Shown here in pieces: positions 53,101-60,586 of a DNA stretch of 64,000 nt (the first letter of the stretch is position 1; each line of letters opens with the position of its first letter). The DNA is from PALSA-243 sp963743705 (GTDB lineage: Bacteria; Acidobacteriota; Terriglobia; Bryobacterales; Bryobacteraceae): positions 496,001-560,000 of the forward strand of contig CAVUQS010000014.1 in the NCBI GenBank assembly GCA_963743705.1, written 5' to 3'. The notes under the pieces are model-generated. The model was not told the origin of the DNA. It did not search any database and worked only from the letters and a program-made list of their open reading frames with translations. A program made the translations under genes and the position numbers.

Positions 53101-53699
53101 CCGCCGCCGATCTGGTAATTGCCAGCCGCGAAGATGTTCTTCCCGGTGATGGCATTTCCATCGGTCGTGCCGCTCGAGATTACGCCCGGCACTAGTGTGG
53201 TGAGGGCCATAAGGTTGCGGCCATTCACCGGAGTTTCTTCGATGGCGCGGGTGGGGACGACCTGGCTCACGTTGGCGTTTTCGGTCCGCAGCAACTGCGT
53301 GGTGGCCCGCACCTCAACATTTTGGGTCACGTCGCCCACTTCAATCACCATGTCCGCACGGACTGCCCCGGATATGGTCACTTCGACATTCTCGCGGATG
53401 GCTTTCTTGAAGCCGCCCTGTTCCACCTCCACCCGGTAAATTCCGGGAACCAGGTTGAGGAACTCATAGTCCCCGCCCGCGCGGGACGCCCCCGCCCGCC
53501 GTTCGCCAGTACCGGTGTTGGTGACACTTACTTTCGCGCCCGCTATGCTGCCTCCGGAAGTATCCACGATCGTCCCAACGATCGAACCGAGGATGACCTG
53601 CCCGTGCAACCGGACGTTTAATACAGCGATACTCGCAAGGAGTAGCGCGAGACTGAAAACCGAAGCCAATTTAACTGGCGGAAACGCTCTGCCGATCAT
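50103..53699 (-). CDS. Oar-like TonB-dependent outer-membrane receptor
   Basis: 1198-residue outer-membrane protein. The signal region is followed by a CarboxypepD_reg domain at about 35-115 (GTIVDTSGGSIAGAKVSVTN, YEFLNLVPGIYRVEVEQGGF), a plug at about 125-300 (ETPVNGRNLMALTTLVPGV, SNSAEYGRYSGGVINISSKS), and a large barrel ending LQLSARVTF with terminal Phe. The start is well set by TAGGAG seven bases before ATG 53699. This ribosome site lies in the end of a truncated Oar gene that stops one base upstream, so the two are translationally coupled. It is probably the uptake partner of nearby periplasmic dehydrogenases. Confidence 0.92.
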   Translation of the reverse strand: MIGRAFPPVKLASVFSLALLLASIAVLNVRLHGQVILGSIVGTIVDTSGGSIAGAKVSVTNTGTGERRAGASRAGGDYEFLNLVPGIYRVEVEQGGFKKAIRENVEVTISGAVRADMVIEVGDVTQNVEVRATTQLLRTENANVSQVVPTRAIEETPVNGRNLMALTTLVPGVISSGTTDGNAITGKNIFAAGNYQIGGGMANQGATFYDGVPNNSVLGNLVNMVPSPDVVSEFRVESNSNSAEYGRYSGGVINISSKSGTNTFHGAAYEYFRNTDLDANLFFNNATGIGKAPVHQNQYGADVGGPVKKNKLFGFFGWENYYGRQGANYLGTVPLPGMYNGDFSGFRNASNAIIPIYDPLTQCGTSNNSPCPGGVAAQSYSAGPARNPFPGNVIPVNRFNATGLAILNFPITGRPNVPGVQYTAANNFSTVCQVGGNNNQETARGDYNMSDKLRMFGRFSRWHSQANPCAPMGNGNYANDPYSPEEFTTTQGVLGVTYLISPTLIFDVRASYVRFPYQRLESYANIDESKTFDLPAYMDTLLPIAHGGPGTAVPSIGIAGYTVPSGLHILSTEDSYLLAPSLSWVKGKHTIKVGSDWRDQQNGYYQNFDGGSLSTAITGTCSNALACGASGNGMASMLLGFGSAYSVSAFSFPWQSIHYQGYYVQDTWQATPRLTATLGLRYEIPGVYTERYNRNASINPNEINSALAADGITLNGQPIMGNVDFVNTPSHPESGNQTEHFKLFSPRLGLAYRLNDKTVIRAAGGIYYLPPTTYFSNAPFGQSINQFVTNGVASVDGGVTLANPISNPFPTGILQTPANYSHAAGEAELLGGSLGGMTLGTLRYPYQEQANIAVQRQLPGGAALEAAYVFSAGKHLPGPGSNLNVDAVPQSDLALGNALTSLVPNPFAKVVTTGALSQPTVQLQQLLLPFPEYTGFSEANVNIGTSTYHALQMKFEKRFKQGGTLLASYTFSKLMADVSTLTTWLNGGLGPTPGVQNPYNIAAEKSLSGFDARSRLTISYALDLPFGPGQKFLNAGPGIEKKLVGGWTVSGISTFGDGFPLALTATGTANATGYGRRPNVVPGCNPQLSGPIQSRLFGYFNTACFTVPAAYTLGGESSTDPVLRGPGINNFDASLGKKTVITERVNLQIRVEIYNLFNRVQFSQPNTSITTAANPTTGWITAQQNQPRLLQLSARVTF

Positions 53700-53700
53700 T

Positions 53701-54105
53701 TTATAGATCTCCTAAAGTGCTGGTGGACGTCTCGCTGCCCGGCGGACGCCGTTCTGCAGCATGGCGTAAAAAAAAATTCTGGGTCACATTGGGGACATCG
53801 TTGATGAGTTGGGCGTCTGCTGGGTTGGTCGCGGGGTTTCCGCCGGTCTGGATCTGCGAGGCCTGCGCCGCGGGAACTAAGTTCAGGAACTGATAGTTAC
53901 CGCCTGTACCGAACTTACTCCGGTAGCGCTCCCCAGTTCCGACATTGGGCAGGGTGACCGTTGCGCCAACCAACCCAGCGTTCGATTGATCGGTGACGGT
54001 TTGGACGATGGATGGGTAAGATGCCTGGCTGGAAACAGGCGCAGCTGCAACAAAAACGATTACCACGAGTAACGCGAGACGAAGCGTCAATGATTTCTCC
54101 GACAT
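53701..54105 (-). pseudogene. Truncated Oar-type N-terminal domain gene
   Basis: About 134 residues: a signal peptide (LTLRLALLVVIVFVAAAPVS), then the start of a CarboxypepD_reg domain (GLVGATVTLPNVGTGERYRS, YQFLNLVPA) that closely resembles the downstream receptor. It then departs into unrelated sequence (TGGNPATNPADAQLINDVPN) and a charged end containing an A-run (53767-53774), with no plug or barrel. It is best read as a receptor gene cut down to its N-terminus and kept as the first gene of the receptor operon. A short functional protein cannot be excluded. Confidence 0.6.
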
Positions 54106-54159
54106 TTGCCAACCCGAAGCCGGTGCGCCGAACGGGGCGTTAATCGCGCGCAACAGAGG

Positions 54160-54174
54160 TTGCGCAATGCGCAA
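54160..54174. promoter_or_regulatory. Palindromic operator TTGCGCAATGCGCAA
   Basis: A perfect 15-bp palindrome (7-bp arms around a central A/T) lies about 14-28 bases downstream of the predicted start of the Oar-operon promoter, a classical repressor position. Eleven bases of it, TTGCGCATTGC, recur at the same place in the promoter of the PQQ gene at 56714-56724. Confidence 0.65.
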
Positions 54175-54194
54175 TCCCACTCAACAATATGGCA

Positions 54195-54222
54195 ATTCTA
54201 TCACCCGCACGATAAAAGTCAA
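54195..54222 (-). promoter_or_regulatory. Promoter of the truncated-Oar/Oar operon
   Basis: On the minus strand, TTGACT (54222-54217), a 16-base spacer and TAGAAT (54200-54195) lie in an A/T-rich stretch. The predicted start is near 54188. The bases from here to the PQQ gene end (54223-54352) show no gene. Confidence 0.65.
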
Positions 54223-54352
54223 TCGTAAAAGTGACCAATTTCGATGCGTCGACTTACTAGCGTAAATTTATGCTTCGACGCGACTTCTGCTGGCAAAAGC
54301 AGTTCAAATATTTCGAATAGGCTCTTGACAAATGATTACTGGGAGCGCGCTC

Positions 54353-56623
54353 CTACTTTCCGCGCGGGAGCGCGTAGACGACGTATCCACGGCTCACCTT
54401 GGAAGGCGCTGCAACCTCGCCTGGCGCCAGATGGCCGCCGCCCGGATTCAGATTCGATGACGCGGGCAGCGCGAGGTACTCGCGGCCGTTGACTTCATAC
54501 ATTGCCGGAATCCCTTCGGAGCCCGCCGGAAGCATGACCGTCCACAACACCTTGCCCGTCTCCTCGTTGTAGGCGCGAAGCTTCCCGTCGGAAGCGCCCA
54601 CAAAGATCAGCCCCGTCGAAGTGACAACGATTCCGTGGCGCTCAGCCCCGAACGCGCCGGCATCTTTCGCGCCCTGCGCCGCGGCTTTCGCATCTTCACC
54701 CAACGGCACTTTCCACTTGATCGTGCCCTTGTTCAGATCATACGCAACCAGAGACGACCACGGAGGATTGATGACGTATGGCTTGTCGGGGAAAAGGCCC
54801 CAATCGGTGTAGTACCGAACGGAGGGCGCGTCGATTCCGTCGGGATACGGCGGTCCTCCCATCGGCGTGTATCGCGGACCCTTCCTGACGCGAGCCGCGC
54901 CCCCTGGCGCCCCGCTCGAAGCGACAACGGGTCCTGAAGCCGCTTTCTTTTCGACATCGCCCGCCGCCGTTGCGTTCCTCCCACCCACGCCGGCCGGGCT
55001 GCCCAAATATCCATACAGTGCGGCAAGCGCCGTATCATTCAAATCGCCAAACGCGGGCATTTCCCCGCGTCCTGAGTGAACCAGGTTTCCGAACTGCTCC
55101 AGGGTGAACCGAGCATTGATACTGGCCAGCGCCGGCGCCACGCCGGGACGATCGAGCGCATGACAAGTCTGGCATCTCTGCCTGTAGACGTCCACCCCTG
55201 GCGATACGGCGCCGCGCGACCGCGACCCGAGAGGGTCTTCCGAGCGAAGCCGGTAGAGAGTGGGCCAATCCTGAGTCGTCAGGTACACGGTCCCTTTCGA
55301 CGCGTTCGCGGCTCCGGTCCCCCAGTTCGATCCTCCGCGCGCGCCGGGAAGAGCCAGGCTCTCGTCCAGCCCGGGCGGAGTGAACAAGCCATCGTTCCGG
55401 GCCGAGGCTATCCGATCCTTCCAATAAGCGCGCTCTTCGGGAGTGAGAAGATTGCGATCAATGTCATCCGCTGTGATTTTCTGGCGCGCGAACGCGGGAG
55501 GCGCGGTTGGAAACGGCTGAGTCGGCGACGCATGCTCTCCATCCATCTTGCTCGCCGGAACCTTGCGTTCCTCGATCGGCCACAATGGCTCGCCGGTGAC
55601 GCGATCGAAGACATAGAGGAAGCCCTGCTTTGACGACTCGGCGACCGCATCGACGATCTTTCCGTTGTGACTCACAGTCACCAGTTGTGGAGCTGCCGTA
55701 GCGTCGTAGTCCCATAAGTCATGGTGGACCATCTGATAATGCCAGAGACGCTTTCCCGTCCGGGCGTCGAGCGCGATCAAGCAATCCGCGAAGAGATTAT
55801 TTCCGGCCCGATCGGCGCCGTAATAGTCATAGGTGGGAGATCCGGTTGGGAGATACACGATGCCGCGCGTCTCATCGATGGTGATCTCTCCCCACGTATT
55901 CACGCCCCCGATGTATTTCCAGGCGTCCTTCGGCCAGCTATCGTAGAACTCTTCTCCAGGACGGGGAATGGTATGAAAGGTCCATGCTATCTCGCCCGTG
56001 ATCACGTTATAGGCGCGAATATCTCCGGGAGGCGCGAAGTAGTTCTCGCCGGTCGCCGACCCGGCGATAATCAGATTCCCGAAGACTCGCCCCGGCGTAT
56101 TCGATTGGATGCGCCCGATTGTATCCGGATCGCGCCCAAGCCCCTGGCGCAGATCGACCAGCCCTTCCTTACCGAAGCTGAGAATCGATTTCCCCGTGCG
56201 GGCGTCGATCTCCTCCAGATAATCGTTCATGGAAAAAATCAGCCTGCGGTCCGAGCGGTCTTTCGACTCCCAGTAAGCAATCCCGCGGGTACTGATGCCG
56301 GCCAGATTCTCGTGGATCCAGATTTCCTTGCCGGACTCGGCATCGAGAGCCACCAGGGAATAGTTCCGGGCCAACACGTACATGACCTTGTCGACAATCA
56401 CCGGGTTGAAGATATAGGCGATATTGTCTTGGGTCGGATAACTCCACGCTACCTGCAGTTGGTTCACATTCGCAGGCGTAATCTGTTTCAGATCTACGAA
56501 ATGCGACGAGTCCGGACCACCGCCGTAGTCGTTCCATTTCTTGTGGTCCTGGCCAGTCAAGGCCATGGCGCCGGCCAGAACGAGTAACGCAAGCCGTTCC
56601 ACCAAGCTGAAGGATCGCGTCAG
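54353..56623 (-). CDS. PQQ-dependent dehydrogenase with inserted cytochrome c domain, second paralogue
   Basis: About 756-residue periplasmic quinohaemoprotein, similar in plan to the one at 42344-44587. Blade motifs are ALDAESGKEIWIHENL, AYNVITGEIAWTFHTIPRP, ALDARTGKRLWHYQMVHHD and AYNEETGKVLWTVML. The haem site is CQTCH in an inserted domain at about 500-590. The frame is open to ATG 56713, but AAGGAGG lies five bases before CTG at 56623, and the next residues (TRSFSLVERLALLVLAGAMA) are an ideal signal peptide, so a CTG start is preferred. GTG 56602 is another choice. The substrate is unknown; its promoter shares an operator with the Oar operon. Confidence 0.88.
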   Translation of the reverse strand: MTRSFSLVERLALLVLAGAMALTGQDHKKWNDYGGGPDSSHFVDLKQITPANVNQLQVAWSYPTQDNIAYIFNPVIVDKVMYVLARNYSLVALDAESGKEIWIHENLAGISTRGIAYWESKDRSDRRLIFSMNDYLEEIDARTGKSILSFGKEGLVDLRQGLGRDPDTIGRIQSNTPGRVFGNLIIAGSATGENYFAPPGDIRAYNVITGEIAWTFHTIPRPGEEFYDSWPKDAWKYIGGVNTWGEITIDETRGIVYLPTGSPTYDYYGADRAGNNLFADCLIALDARTGKRLWHYQMVHHDLWDYDATAAPQLVTVSHNGKIVDAVAESSKQGFLYVFDRVTGEPLWPIEERKVPASKMDGEHASPTQPFPTAPPAFARQKITADDIDRNLLTPEERAYWKDRIASARNDGLFTPPGLDESLALPGARGGSNWGTGAANASKGTVYLTTQDWPTLYRLRSEDPLGSRSRGAVSPGVDVYRQRCQTCHALDRPGVAPALASINARFTLEQFGNLVHSGRGEMPAFGDLNDTALAALYGYLGSPAGVGGRNATAAGDVEKKAASGPVVASSGAPGGAARVRKGPRYTPMGGPPYPDGIDAPSVRYYTDWGLFPDKPYVINPPWSSLVAYDLNKGTIKWKVPLGEDAKAAAQGAKDAGAFGAERHGIVVTSTGLIFVGASDGKLRAYNEETGKVLWTVMLPAGSEGIPAMYEVNGREYLALPASSNLNPGGGHLAPGEVAAPSKVSRGYVVYALPRGK

Positions 56624-56713
56624 GTCAGCCTCCTTGATTGCGATGCGGAGCGGCAGGATCGTCCGGCATGGAGTCCGGCAAGCCCACACGCACAGAACCT
56701 CAGAGCGCAACAT

Positions 56714-56724
56714 GCAATGCGCAA
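56714..56724. promoter_or_regulatory. TTGCGCATTGC element at the PQQ gene promoter
   Basis: Reads TTGCGCATTGC on the minus strand, about 10-20 bases downstream of the predicted start, within a longer set of TTGC-containing half-sites. The same 11 bases form most of the 15-bp palindrome at 54160-54174. Confidence 0.5.
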
Positions 56725-56740
56725 TGCAAATGACGCAGCA

Positions 56741-56769
56741 ATAGTATCAGCGCCCGGTTTCCAGGTCAA
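56741..56769 (-). promoter_or_regulatory. Promoter of the second PQQ dehydrogenase gene
   Basis: On the minus strand, TTGACC (56769-56764), a 17-base spacer and TACTAT (56746-56741). The predicted start is near 56734, giving a leader of about 110 bases to the CTG start. Bases 56770-56923 hold no gene that I can support. Confidence 0.65.
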
Positions 56770-56923
56770 GCGGGACAAAGCGCGGCCTCAGGCATCTACG
56801 GAGGACCCGACGGCGTCAAGATAGGCTTCAAAATAGTTGAAAAGATAATTTGATCGTATTCAGAGATGTTATTGGACGCCGTATCAATTATTTACAAGCA
56901 TCGGAAGACGTGGTTGACTGTTA

Positions 56924-56953
56924 TTGACAAAATCCGAACGTTGGCTCCATAAT
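56924..56953 (+). promoter_or_regulatory. Promoter of the serine hydrolase gene, near-leaderless
   Basis: TTGACA (56924-56929), an 18-base spacer and CATAAT (56948-56953). The predicted start near 56960 is only two bases before ATG 56962, and no Shine-Dalgarno precedes that ATG, so the transcript is probably leaderless. Confidence 0.7.
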
Positions 56954-56961
56954 TAACGGCC

Positions 56962-58176
56962 ATGAAGGCGATCAGTCTCCTTTTGTGCTTCTCGACGGCG
57001 GGCTTAGGCGCAGATAGGTTTTCAACCGACAAGATCGATCCCGCTGCCGCGGGAATGAGCCAGGAACGGCTGGCGGCTATTCCCGCGCGCCTGAAAACGT
57101 ACGTCGACGCGAACAAAGTGGCGGGGATTGTCACATTAGTCGCCCGGCATGGTTACGTCGCACAGATTAGCGCCGTGGGCAACCGCGAGCTGGAAGATAA
57201 GAGCCCGATGAAGACGGATACTATCTTCCGAATTATGTCCATGACTAAGCCGATAACTTGCGCCGGCATTATGATTCTAGTGGACGAAGGTAAGATATCC
57301 TTACTCGATCCGGTGGAAAACTATCTTCCTGAGTTTAAGGATCTGAAGCTCAACCCCTGCGGGACAAGGGTCGGTTATAACTGCCAGTTGATGGAACCAA
57401 CCCGGCCTGTAAATGTTCTGGACCTCATGATCCACACGTCCGGCGTCGGCGACGGATTTCGCGGGCGAGGCGGGACCGCGGCGCCCCCCAAGACGCTGGC
57501 TGAAGCAATCTCGGCCGTGGAGCACGCGACCCTGCTGTTCGATCCCGGAACGGCCTGGAACTACAGCAACTTTGGGATCGCGACGCTCGGCAGGTTGATC
57601 GAAGTGGTTTCCAAGCAGCCTTACGAAAGATTTATGGCCGATCGGATTTTCCAGCCGCTGGGGATGAAGGATACGACGTTCTTTCTTCCAGCCGACAAGC
57701 AATCCCGATTGGCGGCGATTTATACCTACGAGCCGACCGGACTGCAGCGCGTGAACAGAAATCCTTTCGCCTATCCGTCGCCCGATTCCGGATTGATGAG
57801 CACGGCAACCGACCTGGCGCGGTTTAGCCAGATGATGCTCAACAAAGGCACGCTGAACGGTGCTCGAGTTCTTTCGCCTTCGGCCGTGGAAGCCATGACG
57901 CGGTCTTGGACAGGCGACATCAAAGCCGGCTATGCGCCGGGCGTTGGTCAAGGCTTTGGGTACGAGATCGTGCGCGAAACGTTGGGGACCTATCGTTATA
58001 CCTCCATCGGAAGCTATGAAAAGGCCGGCGCGTTCCGGACCTACTACTGGGTGGACCCGGCAAAGGATCTGCTCGGAATCATTCTGATGCAGCGCACCAA
58101 TGGCGGCGTCGCGTCCGATGTGGCGGACGAGACCAACGCCTTCATGGCGATGGCAGCCGCGGCCATTGAGCGCTAA
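56962..58176 (+). CDS. Beta-lactamase family (class C-like) serine hydrolase
   Basis: 404-residue exported serine hydrolase of the beta-lactamase/transpeptidase superfamily. A short signal peptide (MKAISLLLCFSTAGLGAD) precedes the catalytic SxxK at S93-M-T-K96 (IMSMTKPIT) and the YxN motif at Y201-S-N203 (WNYSNFGIATLGRLIEV). The third motif is not a clear KTG; the region SYEKAG is in the expected place. Such proteins are mostly esterases or peptidases, not antibiotic resistance enzymes. It is the first gene on the plus strand in a group with an amidohydrolase, ABM protein, IclR regulator and ThuA protein. Confidence 0.88.
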   Translation: MKAISLLLCFSTAGLGADRFSTDKIDPAAAGMSQERLAAIPARLKTYVDANKVAGIVTLVARHGYVAQISAVGNRELEDKSPMKTDTIFRIMSMTKPITCAGIMILVDEGKISLLDPVENYLPEFKDLKLNPCGTRVGYNCQLMEPTRPVNVLDLMIHTSGVGDGFRGRGGTAAPPKTLAEAISAVEHATLLFDPGTAWNYSNFGIATLGRLIEVVSKQPYERFMADRIFQPLGMKDTTFFLPADKQSRLAAIYTYEPTGLQRVNRNPFAYPSPDSGLMSTATDLARFSQMMLNKGTLNGARVLSPSAVEAMTRSWTGDIKAGYAPGVGQGFGYEIVRETLGTYRYTSIGSYEKAGAFRTYYWVDPAKDLLGIILMQRTNGGVASDVADETNAFMAMAAAAIER

Positions 58177-58238
58177 ATCGCGCGGCACAGGCATTCCATT
58201 TGCGTTGCCTCAAGAGAAATGACCGGTGGCCACGCGCT

Positions 58239-58255
58239 TTTCAAGTATTTTGAAA
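58239..58255. promoter_or_regulatory. Operator-like dyad upstream of the amidohydrolase promoter
   Basis: TTTCAA-GTATT-TTGAAA is a perfect 6-bp inverted repeat with five-base spacer ending seven bases before the -35 of the amidohydrolase promoter, a position used by activators. IclR-family proteins bind palindromes of this size, and one is coded 1.4 kb downstream. Confidence 0.5.
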
Positions 58256-58261
58256 CGCCTC

Positions 58262-58290
58262 TTGAACGGCAGTGGGCATGGGAGTATAAC
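58262..58290 (+). promoter_or_regulatory. Promoter of the amidohydrolase gene
   Basis: TTGAAC (58262-58267), 17-base spacer, TATAAC (58285-58290). The predicted start is near 58297, leaving a leader of about 58 bases with GGGAGAA before ATG 58355. Confidence 0.7.
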
Positions 58291-58354
58291 GCTAAAGGCT
58301 GTCGCAGGTGCGCTTTTACTGAGTAGTTGGAACTTTAATCTCCGGGAGAAATAA

Positions 58355-59134
58355 ATGCAAGGGAATCTGAAAGTCATCGACACGCATGCTCACCTCGGCG
58401 AGTGCTGTGTTTTCGGCCTGGTCGCCACCGAGGAAGAGATCGTACGGCGCATGGATGAAAACGCGGTTGACGCGACCATCGTGCAGCCTTATCCCGGCTC
58501 GAAAGAATCGCAGAAAACGCATGACCAAATCGCCGATCTGTGCGCGCGATACCCGGGCCGCTTCTTTGGATTAGCGAGCATGAGCCCGCATGGCGATCGC
58601 GATGCGTACCAGCGCGAAGTGGCGCGTTGCGTGAAGGACCTGGGATTTGTTGGCGTCAAACTGCATACCATCGGTCACGGCGTCAATCCGCTCTCCGAAG
58701 ACGGCGATCTGGTATTCGCGACGGCTCACGAACTAGGCATTCCGGCGATGGTTCACACGGGGCCCGGCGTTCCATTTGCGCTGCCGTCGCTTTGCATTCC
58801 CGCTGCGCAAAAGTATCCCAAGTTGAATATCATCCTGGCGCACGCCGGGTTTGCCGTGTTTTCGGCGGAGGCGCAGGTGGCGGCTTCGGTCTGCGGAAAT
58901 CTGTACCTGGAGACGTCCTGGTGCATCGGCGAGGACATCCGGTGGATGATCAATACGATCGGCGCGAACCGCGTCATGATGGGCGCCGATCTGCCGAGCA
59001 ACGTTCCCGTGGAGATCGCCAAATACCGCGCCTTGGATCTCGATGTGGAAACTTATGACCAGGTGATGGGTGGCACCGCGTTTTCGGTTTTCAAGCTAGC
59101 GATGAAGGGCAATTATGTTTGTGCTGCACGTTGA
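58355..59134 (+). CDS. Metal-dependent amidohydrolase (TIM-barrel)
   Basis: 259-residue cytoplasmic member of the amidohydrolase family 2 group (decarboxylases/hydrolases such as ACMSD-like enzymes). Metal-site residues are H11 and H13 in VIDTHAHLG, histidines in AMVHTGPG and IILAHAGFA, and an Asp in MMGADLPSN. There is no signal peptide. GGGAGAA precedes the start. It overlaps the following ABM-type gene by 20 bases, so the two are cotranslated. Its likely substrate is a small aromatic, lactone or amide, which cannot be decided here. Confidence 0.87.
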   Translation: MQGNLKVIDTHAHLGECCVFGLVATEEEIVRRMDENAVDATIVQPYPGSKESQKTHDQIADLCARYPGRFFGLASMSPHGDRDAYQREVARCVKDLGFVGVKLHTIGHGVNPLSEDGDLVFATAHELGIPAMVHTGPGVPFALPSLCIPAAQKYPKLNIILAHAGFAVFSAEAQVAASVCGNLYLETSWCIGEDIRWMINTIGANRVMMGADLPSNVPVEIAKYRALDLDVETYDQVMGGTAFSVFKLAMKGNYVCAAR

Positions 59135-59396
59135 GCTTCAGGTAAAACCGGGCGCACAGAAAGCCCTGGAAGATACCTTCGTCGGGACATTTACTCCCGC
59201 AATTTCTCAACAGAACGGATTTCGGGGCGCCAAGTTGCTGCGTCCGGTGGAGGACGGCGACTACCGATTGAGTATCGCGTTCGACGATCGAACAGCCCAG
59301 CAACAGTGGGTCGCGACGGACCTGCATGGCGCCGTGTGGCCCCAGATGGAAGGGCATTGCCTGGGATATTCAGTCAAGAATTATTTCGCCGTTTAA
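59115..59396 (+). CDS. ABM-type (antibiotic biosynthesis monooxygenase-like) small protein
   Basis: 93-residue ferredoxin-like fold protein of the ABM superfamily, seen in LHVELQVKPGAQKALEDTF, GFRGAKLLRPVEDGDYRLSI and FDDRTAQQQWVATDLHGAVW. Relatives act as cofactor-free oxygenases, haem-degrading enzymes or isomerases. Overlap with the amidohydrolase gene points to the same pathway. Catalytic residues cannot be set from sequence alone. Confidence 0.75.
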   Translation: MFVLHVELQVKPGAQKALEDTFVGTFTPAISQQNGFRGAKLLRPVEDGDYRLSIAFDDRTAQQQWVATDLHGAVWPQMEGHCLGYSVKNYFAV

Positions 59397-59426
59397 AGAA
59401 GCCGGGTCTGGATTGGCCTGAGGGTT

Positions 59427-59579
59427 ATGCCGGAACTATTGCCCGAATATATTAGGCTGTCCGCTAAGCAGGCGGCGGCTTTGGTACAAAAATACTTTTC
59501 CCACTTACGCGGAAATCTTTCTCTGGGTGGTTACCTTGCGCCGGGGCTGGCGCAATGCCGATCTAGGAGCGAATTGTGA
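59427..59579 (+). other. Short open frame of 50 codons, doubtful
   Basis: In the 304-base gap before the IclR gene, ATG at 59427 opens a frame (MPELLPEYIRLSAKQAAALV...) ending at TGA 59577-59579. There is no good ribosome site and I recognise no family. It may be a decayed fragment or chance; the rest of the gap up to 59617 shows nothing I can name. Confidence 0.2.
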
Positions 59580-59617
59580 AACCAGGCTTGCGTAATCTGA
59601 AACTGTGCGGGGGCGAC

Positions 59618-59646
59618 TTTACTTTGCAAAACACATCCGATATAAT
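59618..59646 (+). promoter_or_regulatory. Promoter of the IclR-family regulator gene
   Basis: TTTACT (59618-59623), a 17-base spacer and a consensus TATAAT (59641-59646). The predicted start is near 59653. In the leader, AGACT-GTGT-AGTCT followed by a T-run (59663-59680) makes a small hairpin that could act as a weak attenuator. Confidence 0.7.
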
Positions 59647-59700
59647 CCTCGCCATCGCAAGCAGACTGTGTAGTCTTTTTTAGCGGACCGGACGGAAGCC

Positions 59701-60489
59701 ATGAAAGCTGCCAGCACCGTTACGAAGGTATGCCGAATCATCGGGGAATTTGCCGAGCGGAGATCGCTTGGGGTTACCGATCTGGCAAAGCGGACGGAAT
59801 TGCTGCCAAGCGATGTTCACCGGATCCTAACCTCCCTTAGGGCAAGCGGCTATATCGTGCAGGATTCCCAGACCAAAAAGTATCAGCTTGGCTTGCCGCT
59901 AATGCGTGTTGGTCTCGCCGCCTGCCAGCGAAACGAACTGCACGAGAAGGCGCATCAGGTGCTGGTGGGTTTGAGCGAGCAGATCAAGGCGACAACGCAC
60001 TTCGGAATTTTCGATGACCGAGAACTGCAAGTTTATTTAATCGACGACGTGAGCGGCTCAACGGAAGACCGCTTTCGAAAACATTTGGGCGGTCCCGCGC
60101 GATTGCATTGCACCGCCCTCGGCAAGGCGATTCTGGCGAATCTCGACCCTGGCAAGGCCGCGTATGCGATTGAGAAAAGCGGCATGGCGCGGAGCACGGG
60201 CCACACGATCACCGACCGTTTCGTTCTCGAGAAGCAATTGCAGACGGTTCGAAATCAGGGGTTCGCCGTGGATTATGACGAATGCCTGGAAGGCGCGTCG
60301 TGCCTCGGGTGCCCAGTTCGCGATTCTGATGGTGGACTGGTGGGTGCGATTAGTACGTCGATGCCCACGCAACAGTTCCTTGCTTGGGATGAATATCACT
60401 TAGCGGAGCATTTGAAAACGGCCGCTCTTGGGATCACCCGTTCGCTATCTTTGCTCGGCTCGGCAGGCGGCTTTCACGCGATGGTGTAA
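59701..60489 (+). CDS. IclR-family transcriptional regulator
   Basis: 262 residues with the N-terminal winged helix-turn-helix (VTDLAKRTELLPSDVHRILT, SGYIVQDSQTKKYQLGL; residues 8-75) and the C-terminal IclR effector domain with LHCTALGKAILANL and GFAVDYDECLEGASCLGCPV. The regulators control catabolic genes in response to small acids or sugars. It lies between the amidohydrolase/ABM pair and the ThuA-like gene, so these are the likely targets. A candidate palindrome is at 58239-58255. It ends 97 bases before the ThuA gene. Confidence 0.93.
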   Translation: MKAASTVTKVCRIIGEFAERRSLGVTDLAKRTELLPSDVHRILTSLRASGYIVQDSQTKKYQLGLPLMRVGLAACQRNELHEKAHQVLVGLSEQIKATTHFGIFDDRELQVYLIDDVSGSTEDRFRKHLGGPARLHCTALGKAILANLDPGKAAYAIEKSGMARSTGHTITDRFVLEKQLQTVRNQGFAVDYDECLEGASCLGCPVRDSDGGLVGAISTSMPTQQFLAWDEYHLAEHLKTAALGITRSLSLLGSAGGFHAMV

Positions 60490-60586
60490 GCTGCCAGCCC
60501 TACGATTTCGGATCAATGGTCACGCAGTTCGGCAATCCGCGGCTGGCGATGTAGAGGATGAGAGGTTAGAAAAAGGGACAGGGCTT

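Noticed and set aside
52311..53195. Plus-strand 294-codon frame
   Set aside because: Antisense to the Oar receptor at 50103-53699 and without recognisable domains.
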